A stretch of 13,782 nucleotides of DNA from CAZSLZ01 sp964607865. GTDB taxonomy: Bacteria > Vulcanimicrobiota > JAJTBE01 > CAZSLZ01. Where the stretch lies: NCBI GenBank assembly GCA_964607865.1, contig CAZSLZ010000094.1, positions 1-13,782 on the forward strand, read 5' to 3'. Shown piece after piece: positions 7,359 to 13,782 of this stretch. Within the stretch, counting starts at the first letter, position 1. Each line of letters starts with the position of its first letter. The notes beneath the pieces are model-generated. The model was given only the letters and a program-made list of their open reading frames with translations, was not told the DNA's origin and made no database searches. Made by a program: the position numbers and the translations under genes.

Positions 7359-8141
7359 TTGAAAAAGTTGTTGTACATCTGTATCGCCATGATTATTCTG
7401 TTGCTTTTCATAACCCCGGTATGTCCTACCAACATAGAGCTGAAAAGAATGGTTGACAGCATGTATTCCCTGCGAAACCAATTGCCTATAAACGACCTGG
7501 TTGCAGATGTGGAAGTTTATACTCCCATGGAAGGCAAGGGTGAAACCCAACTGACTTTATCTTCAAAGGATAAAATCATATTCAAGAAACCCAATAAATT
7601 AAAAATAGACAGTGTTATTCAGGATCCCGGAGGTTCACTGGATGGTAAACAGGTTACTATTATAAGAGACGGTGTGCAAAGGTGGATGTATGTTTCCGCC
7701 GGGCAGTACCCGGTTAAAAAAGGCCCGGATGAACCTTATGCTACGCTGAACCTGCCCCCCAATATTCAGATTTATCCACAGGAAAGTGATAGGACCTTCA
7801 AGGTTATGGGCAAGGAAAAGATAAAAAATGTGGACGCCATTAAAATTGAGATTACTGATGAATCTACAAAAGAAGTTCAAATTATATATGTAGATCCAAT
7901 AAAAAAAGTGCCTCTAAAGATGGAAATCGTTACAATTGATCCTAAAAATCCCGAAAAGAAAGAAACCAGAGAATGTTATTATAAAGATTTTAAGAAACTT
8001 AAGGACGGACGATGGTTTCCTTTTGTTATAGAAATGAAACAGGAGGGAAAAGCCACTCGTATGGTGGTTTATAAGGCTTTATCCGTAAATGTGGGAATTG
8101 ATGAGCATCTTTTTGAACCCATGAAAAAATTCGTAAAATAG
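7359..8141 (+). CDS. LolA-like outer-membrane lipoprotein-sorting protein
   Basis: Predicted exported protein. The N-terminal 23 residues form a signal peptide (MKKLL and a long hydrophobic core). The mature part resembles the LolA/LolB-like superfamily (COG2834). An early D-V-E-V-Y-T strand is followed by K-P-N-K-L-K-I-D (77-84), with the D-G-x4-M-Y strand near 104-111 and Y-V-D-P (177-180). The end reads L-S-V-N-V-G-I-D-E-H-L-F-E-P, like the closing motif of many such proteins. LolA-type proteins shuttle lipoproteins across the periplasm, but many members have other or unknown ligands. At 260 residues it is longer than classical LolA (about 200), so I do not assign lolA itself. The start is TTG with AGGAGG 10 nt upstream. 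The next gene begins 10 nt after its stop, so the two are probably co-transcribed. That ties an exported protein to a cytoplasmic zinc-ribbon protein, an odd pairing. Confidence 0.75.
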   Translation: MKKLLYICIAMIILLLFITPVCPTNIELKRMVDSMYSLRNQLPINDLVADVEVYTPMEGKGETQLTLSSKDKIIFKKPNKLKIDSVIQDPGGSLDGKQVTIIRDGVQRWMYVSAGQYPVKKGPDEPYATLNLPPNIQIYPQESDRTFKVMGKEKIKNVDAIKIEITDESTKEVQIIYVDPIKKVPLKMEIVTIDPKNPEKKETRECYYKDFKKLKDGRWFPFVIEMKQEGKATRMVVYKALSVNVGIDEHLFEPMKKFVK

Positions 8142-8151
8142 GGGGAGTATT

Positions 8152-8646
8152 ATGTTATGTTCAAAATGCGGAAAATTAAATGAACCCGGCTCAACCCGTT
8201 GCGTAAAATGCAGGGAGAAATTCCCCGACAGGGCCGCTTCTCCTCCGGTTCTGGATGAAGGTTTAAAACAGTTGATGGAAGCTGTGGAAAGTTTGAAAAA
8301 CAGAGAAATTTCCTCGGGTAAATTCAGGGATCTGTTAGAAAAAATGGAATTTCGCTTCCGAAAAGTAATGGATGAAATAGGACAGGTTGATATACCTGAT
8401 GATTTCAGGGAGGAAATTAAAGAAGAAATGAACTCAGGTATAGGGGGAATTAAACTATATCTTGAAGCTATTAAAGAGATGTATTTATATCTCGATGACC
8501 GAAATCCCCTTCATTTGAATCATGGCATTGCCATGGCTGTTGATGCCAATAACAGGTTGAATCAGGCATTGAGGCTTAATTTCCAGACATATTCCAACCT
8601 TCAGGAAACTGCTGAGGAATTTTTAAGAACACAGGTTCAAATATAA
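8152..8646 (+). CDS. Zinc-ribbon protein with C-terminal helical domain (paralogue B)
   Basis: The N-terminal zinc ribbon has C3-x2-C6 and C17-x2-C20. An acidic helical domain follows, ending in a segment with L-Y-L-D-D-R-N, H-L-N-H-G and A-N-N-R-L-N-Q-A, the same landmarks as paralogue A at 6698-7204. No signal peptide or membrane segment. The ATG follows GGGGGAG by about 5 nt and lies 10 nt after the LolA-like stop, so translation is probably from the same mRNA. The role is unknown. Zinc ribbons of this type serve as nucleic-acid or protein docking modules in unrelated proteins, and no catalytic motif is visible in the helical part. Confidence 0.85.
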   Translation: MLCSKCGKLNEPGSTRCVKCREKFPDRAASPPVLDEGLKQLMEAVESLKNREISSGKFRDLLEKMEFRFRKVMDEIGQVDIPDDFREEIKEEMNSGIGGIKLYLEAIKEMYLYLDDRNPLHLNHGIAMAVDANNRLNQALRLNFQTYSNLQETAEEFLRTQVQI

Positions 8647-8656
8647 AGATTGTCAG

Positions 8657-8677
8657 GTGTTAACATTATCTTAACAC
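8657..8677. repeat. Inverted repeat GTGTTAA-N7-TTAACAC
   Basis: A perfect 7-bp dyad starts 11 nt after the stop of paralogue B. There is no T tract after it. It could be a weak terminator hairpin or an operator for the downstream NlpC/P60 gene. Confidence 0.5.
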
Positions 8678-8735
8678 AATAATATGGTTTGGAATGGTAT
8701 AAAAAAAGGATAAACTCTATAAAGAGAGAATTTTG

Positions 8736-8762
8736 GTTACAGAGTGATTACAAAGTTGTAAC
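8736..8762 (+). promoter_or_regulatory. Nested dyads in the NlpC/P60 leader
   Basis: TTACAA-AG-TTGTAA (8748-8761) is a perfect 14-nt dyad. Its right arm also pairs with GTTACA at 8736-8741 (TGTAAC at 8757-8762), so two pairings compete. It sits 34 nt before the GTG start. It may be a protein operator or a leader hairpin. It does not show the conserved sequences of the c-di-AMP riboswitch that often precedes wall hydrolases. Confidence 0.35.
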
Positions 8763-8796
8763 TGAATTTTAATGTTAGCCACAGGAGGAGTTTATT

Positions 8797-9606
8797 GTGA
8801 GAAAAAGCCTTATTTTAACAGTAATACTGTTAGTAGTGGCAATAACCGTAACCCAGGCCCTGGCAGAATCGACCTTAATATATACCGTTAAGAAGGGAGA
8901 TACTCTCTGGAGTATTTCCAAACAACATGGAGTTTCCATGGAAGCTATTCTGGCAGGCAACCCCGAATTGAAAAACGAAAAAAGCCTTAAACAGGGCATG
9001 TCCCTGGCAATTCCCAACGTCGAGGACGACGCAATCCCCGTAGAAGTGGGGACTACCGAAACCCATACCCTGGTGGTCCATGGTTCCTACAACCCTGCAG
9101 CAGAACAGGCAATTAACCAGATGACAGTGGACGGAAAAACCATAAAGGTTCCCCTGCATAAACCCAAGGTTCAGGTTGCTTCCAACAAGGGAAATAATTA
9201 TAAGAGCAAATACCACAATCTTTCCAGCAGAGGTTTGGCGCGGGGAAATTCCATCGTTAAAACAGCTTTCAAATACAAAGGCGTGCCTTACATATTTGGA
9301 GGATCCACCCCCAGCGGTTTTGATTGCTCCGGTTTTATTCAGTATGTCTATCGTGAAAACGGAATCAAGACCCCACGGATGGCTCACCACCAGTATTATG
9401 CAGGAACACCCGTATCCAAGAAAAACCTTCGCCCCGGAGATCTGGTGTTTTTCGAAACTTACACCGCCGGAATCAGCCATGTGGGAATTTACATCGGAAA
9501 CAACCAGTTCATTCATGCTTCCAGCAGAGGCGCGGTAAGAGTGAACAGCCTGGGCCAGCAGTATTATACCAATCGTTATAGAGGCGCAGCAAGATACTAT
9601 AAATAA
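8797..9606 (+). CDS. LysM and NlpC/P60 peptidoglycan endopeptidase
   Basis: An exported cell-wall hydrolase that should cleave within peptide stems (typically D-gamma-glutamyl-diamino acid bonds). The signal peptide covers about 1-23 (A-L-A before E24). A LysM peptidoglycan-binding domain spans about 28-73, opening with Y-T-V-K-K-G-D-T-L-W-S-I. A linker runs to about 150. The NlpC/P60 domain spans 150-269, with catalytic C177 in D-C-S-G-F, H228 in S-H-V-G-I-Y-I-G, and H240 as the likely third polar residue. All three are present, so the enzyme looks active. The start is GTG, with AGGAGG 8 nt upstream. It is a single gene with its own terminator. It probably acts in wall growth or daughter-cell separation in the periplasm. 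Confidence 0.95.
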   Translation: MRKSLILTVILLVVAITVTQALAESTLIYTVKKGDTLWSISKQHGVSMEAILAGNPELKNEKSLKQGMSLAIPNVEDDAIPVEVGTTETHTLVVHGSYNPAAEQAINQMTVDGKTIKVPLHKPKVQVASNKGNNYKSKYHNLSSRGLARGNSIVKTAFKYKGVPYIFGGSTPSGFDCSGFIQYVYRENGIKTPRMAHHQYYAGTPVSKKNLRPGDLVFFETYTAGISHVGIYIGNNQFIHASSRGAVRVNSLGQQYYTNRYRGAARYYK

Positions 9607-9620
9607 CTTGAAAATTTATT

Positions 9621-9654
9621 AATACCCTTCTTTTGCCGCAAGGGTATTTTTTTT
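9621..9654 (+). terminator. Rho-independent terminator after the NlpC/P60 gene
   Basis: AATACCCTT (9621-9629) and AAGGGTATT (9640-9648) form a 9-bp stem with a 10-nt loop. A T run to 9654 follows. It lies 14 nt past the stop. Confidence 0.9.
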
Positions 9655-9662
9655 GTCTTAGA

Positions 9663-9690
9663 TTACAATATCAAAAAATAATTTTATATT
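9663..9690 (+). promoter_or_regulatory. Candidate promoter immediately upstream of yacP
   Basis: TTACAA (9663-9668) and TATATT (9685-9690) are separated by 16 nt. The -10 ends 4 nt before the ATG at 9695, so transcription would begin at or just beside the start codon, giving a leaderless mRNA. Based on consensus only. Confidence 0.35.
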
Positions 9691-9694
9691 TAAA

Positions 9695-10171
9695 ATGGAT
9701 ATTATTATTGATGCATACAATTTAATGTGGACTACCAGAACTTTGAACCCAGTAGCCAGGTTCAATTTCGGCAAAGCTGCCCGGTTTCTGGAGCGGCTGA
9801 TTTCAATTTATTCGAAAAAAGTTGAGGAAAATGTTATTCTGGTATTTGACGGTTATAAATCCGGGCATCCTTACACCCGCCACGAAAACAGGGATGGCCT
9901 GGAAGTAGTTATTACCGGTAAAGGCATAACCGCCGATGACTGGATTATTGAACAAATGCAGAAGCATCACATTAAAGGTTCTGTGGTTACATCCGATAAG
10001 GAAATTAAAGACGCAGCCAGAAAAAATGGCGTGAATATTATAACTTCCCGGTCTTTTGAAAATGAGCTGATGGAAACACTTAAATCGAACCGGGAATTAA
10101 TGGACGAACTTCATGAACTCAAACGGGAATATAAGCAGAAGCATAAAAGGAGGAATAGAAAAAAGCATTGA
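9695..10171 (+). CDS. yacP: YacP/Rae1-like NYN (PIN-fold) endoribonuclease
   Basis: A small cytoplasmic nuclease of the YacP (formerly DUF901) family. In Bacillus subtilis the homologue Rae1 cuts mRNA within translating ribosomes. Acidic active-site positions are visible: D6 in I-I-D-A-Y-N, D52 in V-F-D-G-Y, D81-D82 in A-D-D-W-I-I-E, and D101 in V-T-S-D-K-E-I. The C-terminus after about 140 is a very basic Lys/Arg tail suited to RNA or ribosome contact. Length (158) is close to the family norm of about 170. In Firmicutes it usually follows the rRNA methylase rlmB, but here it stands alone after a terminator. No Shine-Dalgarno sequence precedes the ATG, unlike every other complete gene in the window. 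It converges with tspO, with 3 nt between the stop codons. Confidence 0.88.
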   Translation: MDIIIDAYNLMWTTRTLNPVARFNFGKAARFLERLISIYSKKVEENVILVFDGYKSGHPYTRHENRDGLEVVITGKGITADDWIIEQMQKHHIKGSVVTSDKEIKDAARKNGVNIITSRSFENELMETLKSNRELMDELHELKREYKQKHKRRNRKKH

Positions 10172-10174
10172 CTG

Positions 10175-10663
10175 TCAGTTCAGTTGCCATATGGAAAAAT
10201 TCAGATATGATGCAAAACTCACCCATAAAATATAGGGAATCAGTAAACCCCCTGCAATTCTGGATACTTTCCAGAAATAGATAATGTTAATTACTATAAC
10301 CAACCAGAGTAGTATTATCCATACAAACGAAAAAAACAACTCATGCATTCCGAAGAATAGAAACGACCATATTGTATTCATTACAAGTTGTACGAAAAAT
10401 ATAACCAGGGGAATTTTCTTTTTGTCTTTGCTTACCGGGCTTTGCCATACAAGATATAACGAAATGCCCATGAGAAAATAAAGTGTGGTCCATACCGGCC
10501 CGAAAATTTCATTGGGAGGAGTTAACCCGGGTTTTTGTAGAAACTGGTACCAACTTTTCACATTGGGTATTGTGGCAATGCTTCCCAATATTCCCGCAAG
10601 TTGACAGACAATAATTGAAACTATGAATCTGAAAATTTTATTCTGCTGCAGTTTTTTCCACAT
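10175..10663 (-). CDS. tspO: TspO/MBR family tryptophan-rich membrane protein
   Basis: A five-helix membrane protein related to the mitochondrial translocator protein and bacterial TspO, which binds porphyrins and other hydrophobic ligands. Recognisable signatures are L-T-P-P-N with F-G-P-V-W-T-x-L-Y in the first loop, N-T-I-W-S-F-L-F-F-G in the third helix, and P-Y-I-L-W-V with F-A-x2-L-N in the last. Length (162) is typical. A TTG start at 10681 would add six residues. I prefer ATG at 10663 because GAGGT lies 7 nt before it. It may act as a sensor or scavenger of tetrapyrroles, but no haem or bacteriochlorophyll gene is nearby. No terminator separates it from the convergent yacP. Confidence 0.92.
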   Translation of the reverse strand: MWKKLQQNKIFRFIVSIIVCQLAGILGSIATIPNVKSWYQFLQKPGLTPPNEIFGPVWTTLYFLMGISLYLVWQSPVSKDKKKIPLVIFFVQLVMNTIWSFLFFGMHELFFSFVWIILLWLVIVINIIYFWKVSRIAGGLLIPYILWVSFASYLNFSIWQLN

Positions 10664-10773
10664 CAGTCGAACCTCAATCAAAATTTAATCTTATGATTAT
10701 TCAACCCAAAGAAGTTAAAAAGAATTCCTGTTGTTTGCTGTATTTTTTAAATGAAAAGCTGGGAAAAACCAGT

Positions 10774-11592
10774 TTATTCCTGTGGCAGCCCGCCTTTTAC
10801 CCTGGCCTGATGGTTCTGAAATATCAGGTAATAATTGTTTGGCCCGTTGATTCTTATTGAATCAATGAAGCTTTCTTCAAAATCGGTCTGTCTTGCGTTT
10901 AAGGAAATGGTATATTCACCCAACTCCAGGATCATGGAACCCGGTATCTGTTCTGAATCGGGGCGGGGAGCACTTTCAACAAAATTTGCAGGGGTGAGTA
11001 AATAAGAAAACAAACCATCGGATGATTTGATTTCTACCCTGCTTTCTTTTTGAAAATAACTGCTTTCCACTATCATTTTCCAGTTGTTTCTGGAAAAGAA
11101 CACTTCCAATATGGGCTTATAAGAAGTAATGTATTTCTCTTCCTCTTTACTTTCAGTCTTATTTTCATTTTCTTCCAAATATACTGGTTTATCATAACGA
11201 TGAACTATGGCTTCAGAATTAAAATCCCAACCTTCATACCGGGTAATATCTGGTTCTGTTTTCCAGCTTTCTCCATCATAATATTTATACTCTTCTGGTT
11301 TACCTACAATTTTTTGATCTTTCCTGGCTTCCCTTTCCATTATTTTCTGGATTTGCTCCAGATGGTTTTCTAATTCGTCAACAGAATAAAAGTTAATTAC
11401 CTTAAAGGAGCCTGCTTCCTCGTCCCAGATGAATTCCTGATGAAAAGTCTCACTGTTCAACTCAGTTTTCGTTATATCTGCCGAGGTTTTATCGTTTTTC
11501 TCCTGTACCTGGGTTTCCCCAGCCAGGCTGGGAATAGCTGTGGCAAGAACAACTAAAATTATGAGTATAATCAGTTTAAAACTACTTTTCAT
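10774..11592 (-). CDS. Secreted protein of unknown function
   Basis: I do not recognise this 272-residue protein. A clear signal peptide (M-K-S-S-F-K, then about 15 hydrophobic residues, probable cleavage after S-L-A near residue 24) directs it to the periplasm or outside. The cysteine that would make it a lipoprotein is absent, and I see no cysteine anywhere. The mature protein is acidic and rich in Glu, Lys, Tyr and Trp. It starts with a low-complexity region and is helical around 70-95 (E-N-H-L-E-Q-I-Q-K-I-M). The second half has alternating strands suggesting a beta domain (about 155-270). GGAGG lies 6 nt before the ATG. It has its own good promoter candidate at 11642-11670. Confidence 0.8.
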   Translation of the reverse strand: MKSSFKLIILIILVVLATAIPSLAGETQVQEKNDKTSADITKTELNSETFHQEFIWDEEAGSFKVINFYSVDELENHLEQIQKIMEREARKDQKIVGKPEEYKYYDGESWKTEPDITRYEGWDFNSEAIVHRYDKPVYLEENENKTESKEEEKYITSYKPILEVFFSRNNWKMIVESSYFQKESRVEIKSSDGLFSYLLTPANFVESAPRPDSEQIPGSMILELGEYTISLNARQTDFEESFIDSIRINGPNNYYLIFQNHQARVKGGLPQE

Positions 11593-11641
11593 CAGTTTCC
11601 TCCAAAGAAGGTTAAAATGGAATTCTATTGTTTAATTATTA

Positions 11642-11670
11642 ATTATAACAAAAAGAAAAACCTGTTTCAT
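11642..11670 (-). promoter_or_regulatory. Sigma-70-type promoter of the secreted-protein gene
   Basis: On the minus strand ATGAAA (11670-11665) and a perfect TATAAT (11647-11642) are separated by 17 nt, in a very AT-rich region. Transcription would start near 11635, about 40 nt before the ATG at 11592. This is the best promoter match in the window, though it is judged by consensus alone. Confidence 0.5.
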
Positions 11671-11700
11671 CAGTAATTAATTATTTTAAATTTTTAATAA

Positions 11701-11729
11701 AAAAACGCCCTTTGAAAAGGGCGTTTTTT
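11701..11729 (-). terminator. Bidirectional-looking terminator after the DUF4900-like gene
   Basis: A 12-bp perfect stem (11701-11712 with 11717-11728) with a CGCCC/GGGCG core and a 4-nt loop. T tracts lie on both sides. It lies 14 nt past the stop of the large gene and isolates it from the secreted-protein gene. Confidence 0.92.
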
Positions 11730-11742
11730 GTATTCAAGATAA

Positions 11743-13782
11743 TTATCGCAGATTTTTGCTACCTGCGTTATCATCGTAGGATAAAACCACGAATTCCAAT
11801 AAAGCTGCGGGGTTGTTCTGTCCAATCTGGACAAAGTCCCAGGTGGGGAAGCTGGGTGGCAAAACATGTTTCAGGTTTGAATCCCAGCTGAAATTCTGTT
11901 TTGTGTATCCGGTTCCATCAGTTTTACCTTCCACGTCTGAAAACTCGCTGATCATGGATCCTTCAAAATTAAATGTCATATTTTTGGGGGGGTCATAGAT
12001 ATCCTTGAAATCTGCATCTTTGTAATGAGAGCTTTTATGGGCAAGGTTTTCATCATCCAGTTGAATGGAATGATCAAAACTCATCAATACTGCTCTTACA
12101 TCAAGAGTTTTATCATCATCGGTCGGCACACCAACATTAGGGTCGTGGTTCTTCATTTCATCGGGGTTCAACAGAACCCAGTTTTTGGCTACCACACCCA
12201 GGCAGGCTTCGTTATTATCGTATTCTATATCGCTTCCAATTATGGCATTTCCCTCCAGGGTATCGTCAATACCAAAAGTGCCAATATCGTTTTCATTTGA
12301 GATAAGCTCATCTTTTGTGTCTTTATTAACCAGGTATTTTTCTCCGGGGAATTTCCAGTTACCATTGGAATCTTTGACCGGTAAATTGTTGAATTTATCG
12401 TTGCTGGGGTCGGTATCGCCGTCATCAATCTTAAACAGGTCTGCATTTCCGGCCTCGAAAAGACTATGGGTGTTGCCTACATACAAACTGCTGCTGGGGT
12501 TGGTTTCTGAATAAACCGGTTCTACATCTGTTATTTTATCGCCGGGCACCAATTGAACTTTTCCCGGAGTGTCACTGCCAGTGGGAGGAGCAGTTGTTCC
12601 CGTCAACGGAGAAATATCCCCATCAATTAATTGTTTGTTCAGGGTTTTATCTGCATACTGGGTATAGGTTTTTCCATTCTTGGTTTTTACCTTGAAAGCA
12701 AAAGGCTGCCGGACAGGATGTTCAGCTGCAACCACAGTTATAGGCGCTTTAACTACTGCGTCCTGTCTTCTCTGGGCTGCAGTGCGGTCGGCTTCGGCGG
12801 TAAAACTGCCGTTTGTTTCGGCGTGGTAATACTTGATCTCTACGTTACCGCCTTCAAAGTACAATATTCCGTTGGGGAATTTTTCCGGTTTAACTTTATC
12901 CAGCAGTATTGCCTGCCGGTTTGTGTAAGCTGACCTTTTCTTTACGGTTACATCTCCGTTCTGGTCGAATTCCACAATGAATTTTGCAAAACCGGGTTTG
13001 TCGTTTCCCATGGTGGCATCAAATTCCACATCAGAAACTATGTCCTGATCGAGTTTATCGGCATCTGAGGCGCCGTGCTCGGATTTCCATTTACTTATTT
13101 CTTCTGAACCGGCGGCATTATGCCCTACTTCTCCGGCGGGCGCCGCTTTGGTAGCTCCCACAGCTGTGTCCCATCCGTCATTGTCACCGCAGCGGAAAAG
13201 CGCCTGTACACCTCCAGGCTGTTTTTCGTTGTCCTGGGCAAGTGTAGCAGCGATTCCATAATCGGCTTCAGACATGGTGCATGTTTCATTTATCGGTGGC
13301 AGGGTCATAAAGTTTTCTTCATTGGGCAGCCCCATGGACCCCTCTCCTTTTTTGATTCCGCCTTTAAACATTCCGTTTATCTGCTCCTGGGTTCCAGAAA
13401 CTTTAAAATCATTGTCATTTTTATTTATGGTTACTCTGCCGTTAAATTCCACTGTATCGTAAAATTTTGAGCCAGTTCCGTCATCCCAGAAATTCATATT
13501 GCCTGCGGTATCGGTGGCAAATTCGCTGTTGCCGTCGATTCTGATGTCTCCGCGGACTTTGTATTCTTCAGGTATATAAACTGCAGCGCTGGTACCGTCG
13601 GTGCTGTTGGGCCGGGGGCCATTACCCGCATAATCGTAAGCCTGGTGATTCTGGAAAAACTGGGCATGTTCGAAAGGCGTCCTGGGGCGGAAACGGATTT
13701 CCACCTGGCGGGTTGCCACGGGTTGAATAGTACCACTGGAAATATCATCGCCGATATCTGTTGGATCGCCCCGGTATATCTG
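11743..13782 (-). CDS. PilX/DUF4900-like surface or pilus-associated protein (5' end missing)
   Basis: The frame is open across the right edge: 679 codons are visible and 21 of them lie before the first in-frame GTG (13719), so the true start is outside. The sequence is acidic and rich in Asp, Asn and Gly, with Asp-rich loops (for example D-D-G-D-T-D near 12413-12430). It resembles large PilX- or DUF4900-like proteins. Early on there is A-A-V-Y-I-P with V-R-G-D-I-R-I-D-G, then F-Y-D-T-V-E-F-N-G-R-V. Late on there is C-L-G-V-V-A-K-N, a D-V-R-A-V-L-M-S stretch and the closing G-Y-T-K (from 11910), then P-P-S-F-P-T-W. Such proteins usually start with a pilin-like or signal anchor; that part would be in the missing N-terminus. 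It is likely exported, perhaps as a minor pilin or surface structural component. The family call rests on motif resemblance only. Confidence 0.6.
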   Translation of the reverse strand, partial: QIYRGDPTDIGDDISSGTIQPVATRQVEIRFRPRTPFEHAQFFQNHQAYDYAGNGPRPNSTDGTSAAVYIPEEYKVRGDIRIDGNSEFATDTAGNMNFWDDGTGSKFYDTVEFNGRVTINKNDNDFKVSGTQEQINGMFKGGIKKGEGSMGLPNEENFMTLPPINETCTMSEADYGIAATLAQDNEKQPGGVQALFRCGDNDGWDTAVGATKAAPAGEVGHNAAGSEEISKWKSEHGASDADKLDQDIVSDVEFDATMGNDKPGFAKFIVEFDQNGDVTVKKRSAYTNRQAILLDKVKPEKFPNGILYFEGGNVEIKYYHAETNGSFTAEADRTAAQRRQDAVVKAPITVVAAEHPVRQPFAFKVKTKNGKTYTQYADKTLNKQLIDGDISPLTGTTAPPTGSDTPGKVQLVPGDKITDVEPVYSETNPSSSLYVGNTHSLFEAGNADLFKIDDGDTDPSNDKFNNLPVKDSNGNWKFPGEKYLVNKDTKDELISNENDIGTFGIDDTLEGNAIIGSDIEYDNNEACLGVVAKNWVLLNPDEMKNHDPNVGVPTDDDKTLDVRAVLMSFDHSIQLDDENLAHKSSHYKDADFKDIYDPPKNMTFNFEGSMISEFSDVEGKTDGTGYTKQNFSWDSNLKHVLPPSFPTWDFVQIGQNNPAALLEFVVLSYDDNAGSKNLR

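Noticed and set aside
8647..8796. c-di-AMP (ydaO-type) riboswitch before the wall hydrolase
   Set aside because: The context is suggestive, but the conserved riboswitch sequences are not visible and the space is short; only simple dyads are present.
8875..9516. 213-residue minus-strand ORF
   Set aside because: It lies entirely inside the NlpC/P60 gene, whose domains and catalytic residues are intact; it has no recognisable features of its own.
10757..10772. Terminator after the secreted-protein gene (CTGG/CCAG hairpin)
   Set aside because: The stem is only 4-5 bp and would hardly terminate; not called.

Overview
The window is ordinary chromosomal DNA of an uncultured-looking Gram-negative bacterium, with a suspicious left end. 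A LolA-like periplasmic carrier, a lipobox lipoprotein, a LysM-NlpC/P60 wall hydrolase and a large PilX/DUF4900-like surface protein argue for an outer membrane and an elaborate envelope. I cannot name the phylum. The mix (multi-copy zinc-ribbon helical proteins, DUF4900-like proteins, Firmicutes-like YacP) would fit a poorly sampled deep lineage better than Proteobacteria or Bacteroidota, but that is inference. There are no tRNA or rRNA genes, insertion sequences, CRISPR arrays, phage genes or defence systems that I can see.

Layout. 1-623 (minus): an incomplete reading frame running off the left edge that reads as a DUF2027 (Smr-type) protein typical of Bacteroidota. It meets the 3' end of thrA in a suspicious junction and differs strongly in base composition (about 36% versus 50% G+C by hand count). 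608-5676 (minus): thrA (aspartokinase-homoserine dehydrogenase with an additional C-terminal ACT domain), an HD-GYP phosphodiesterase with a duplicated-looking HD motif, and a CPBP intramembrane protease. 5860-6576 (plus): a lipoprotein with a Gly/Pro/Arg-rich stalk and an acidic tail. 6698-8646: two homologous zinc-ribbon proteins flanking a LolA-like gene. One is divergent from it, the other lies in its operon. 8797-10171 (plus): NlpC/P60 endopeptidase and the YacP/Rae1 NYN nuclease. 10175-13782 (minus): TspO, a secreted protein of unknown function, and the C-terminal 679 residues of a large PilX/DUF4900-like protein whose start lies beyond the right edge.

How it fits together. Most genes look like independent units with good Shine-Dalgarno sites, and five are followed by or close to clear Rho-independent hairpins. 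The only convincing operon is the LolA-like gene plus its zinc-ribbon partner (10 nt apart). Apart from amino-acid synthesis (thrA), signalling (HD-GYP) and RNA turnover (yacP), the common theme is the cell envelope. The most interesting points are the left-end junction, the paralogous zinc-ribbon pair around the LolA-like gene, the HD-GYP motif duplication, and the large surface protein. I found no convincing evidence of a complete new multi-gene system.
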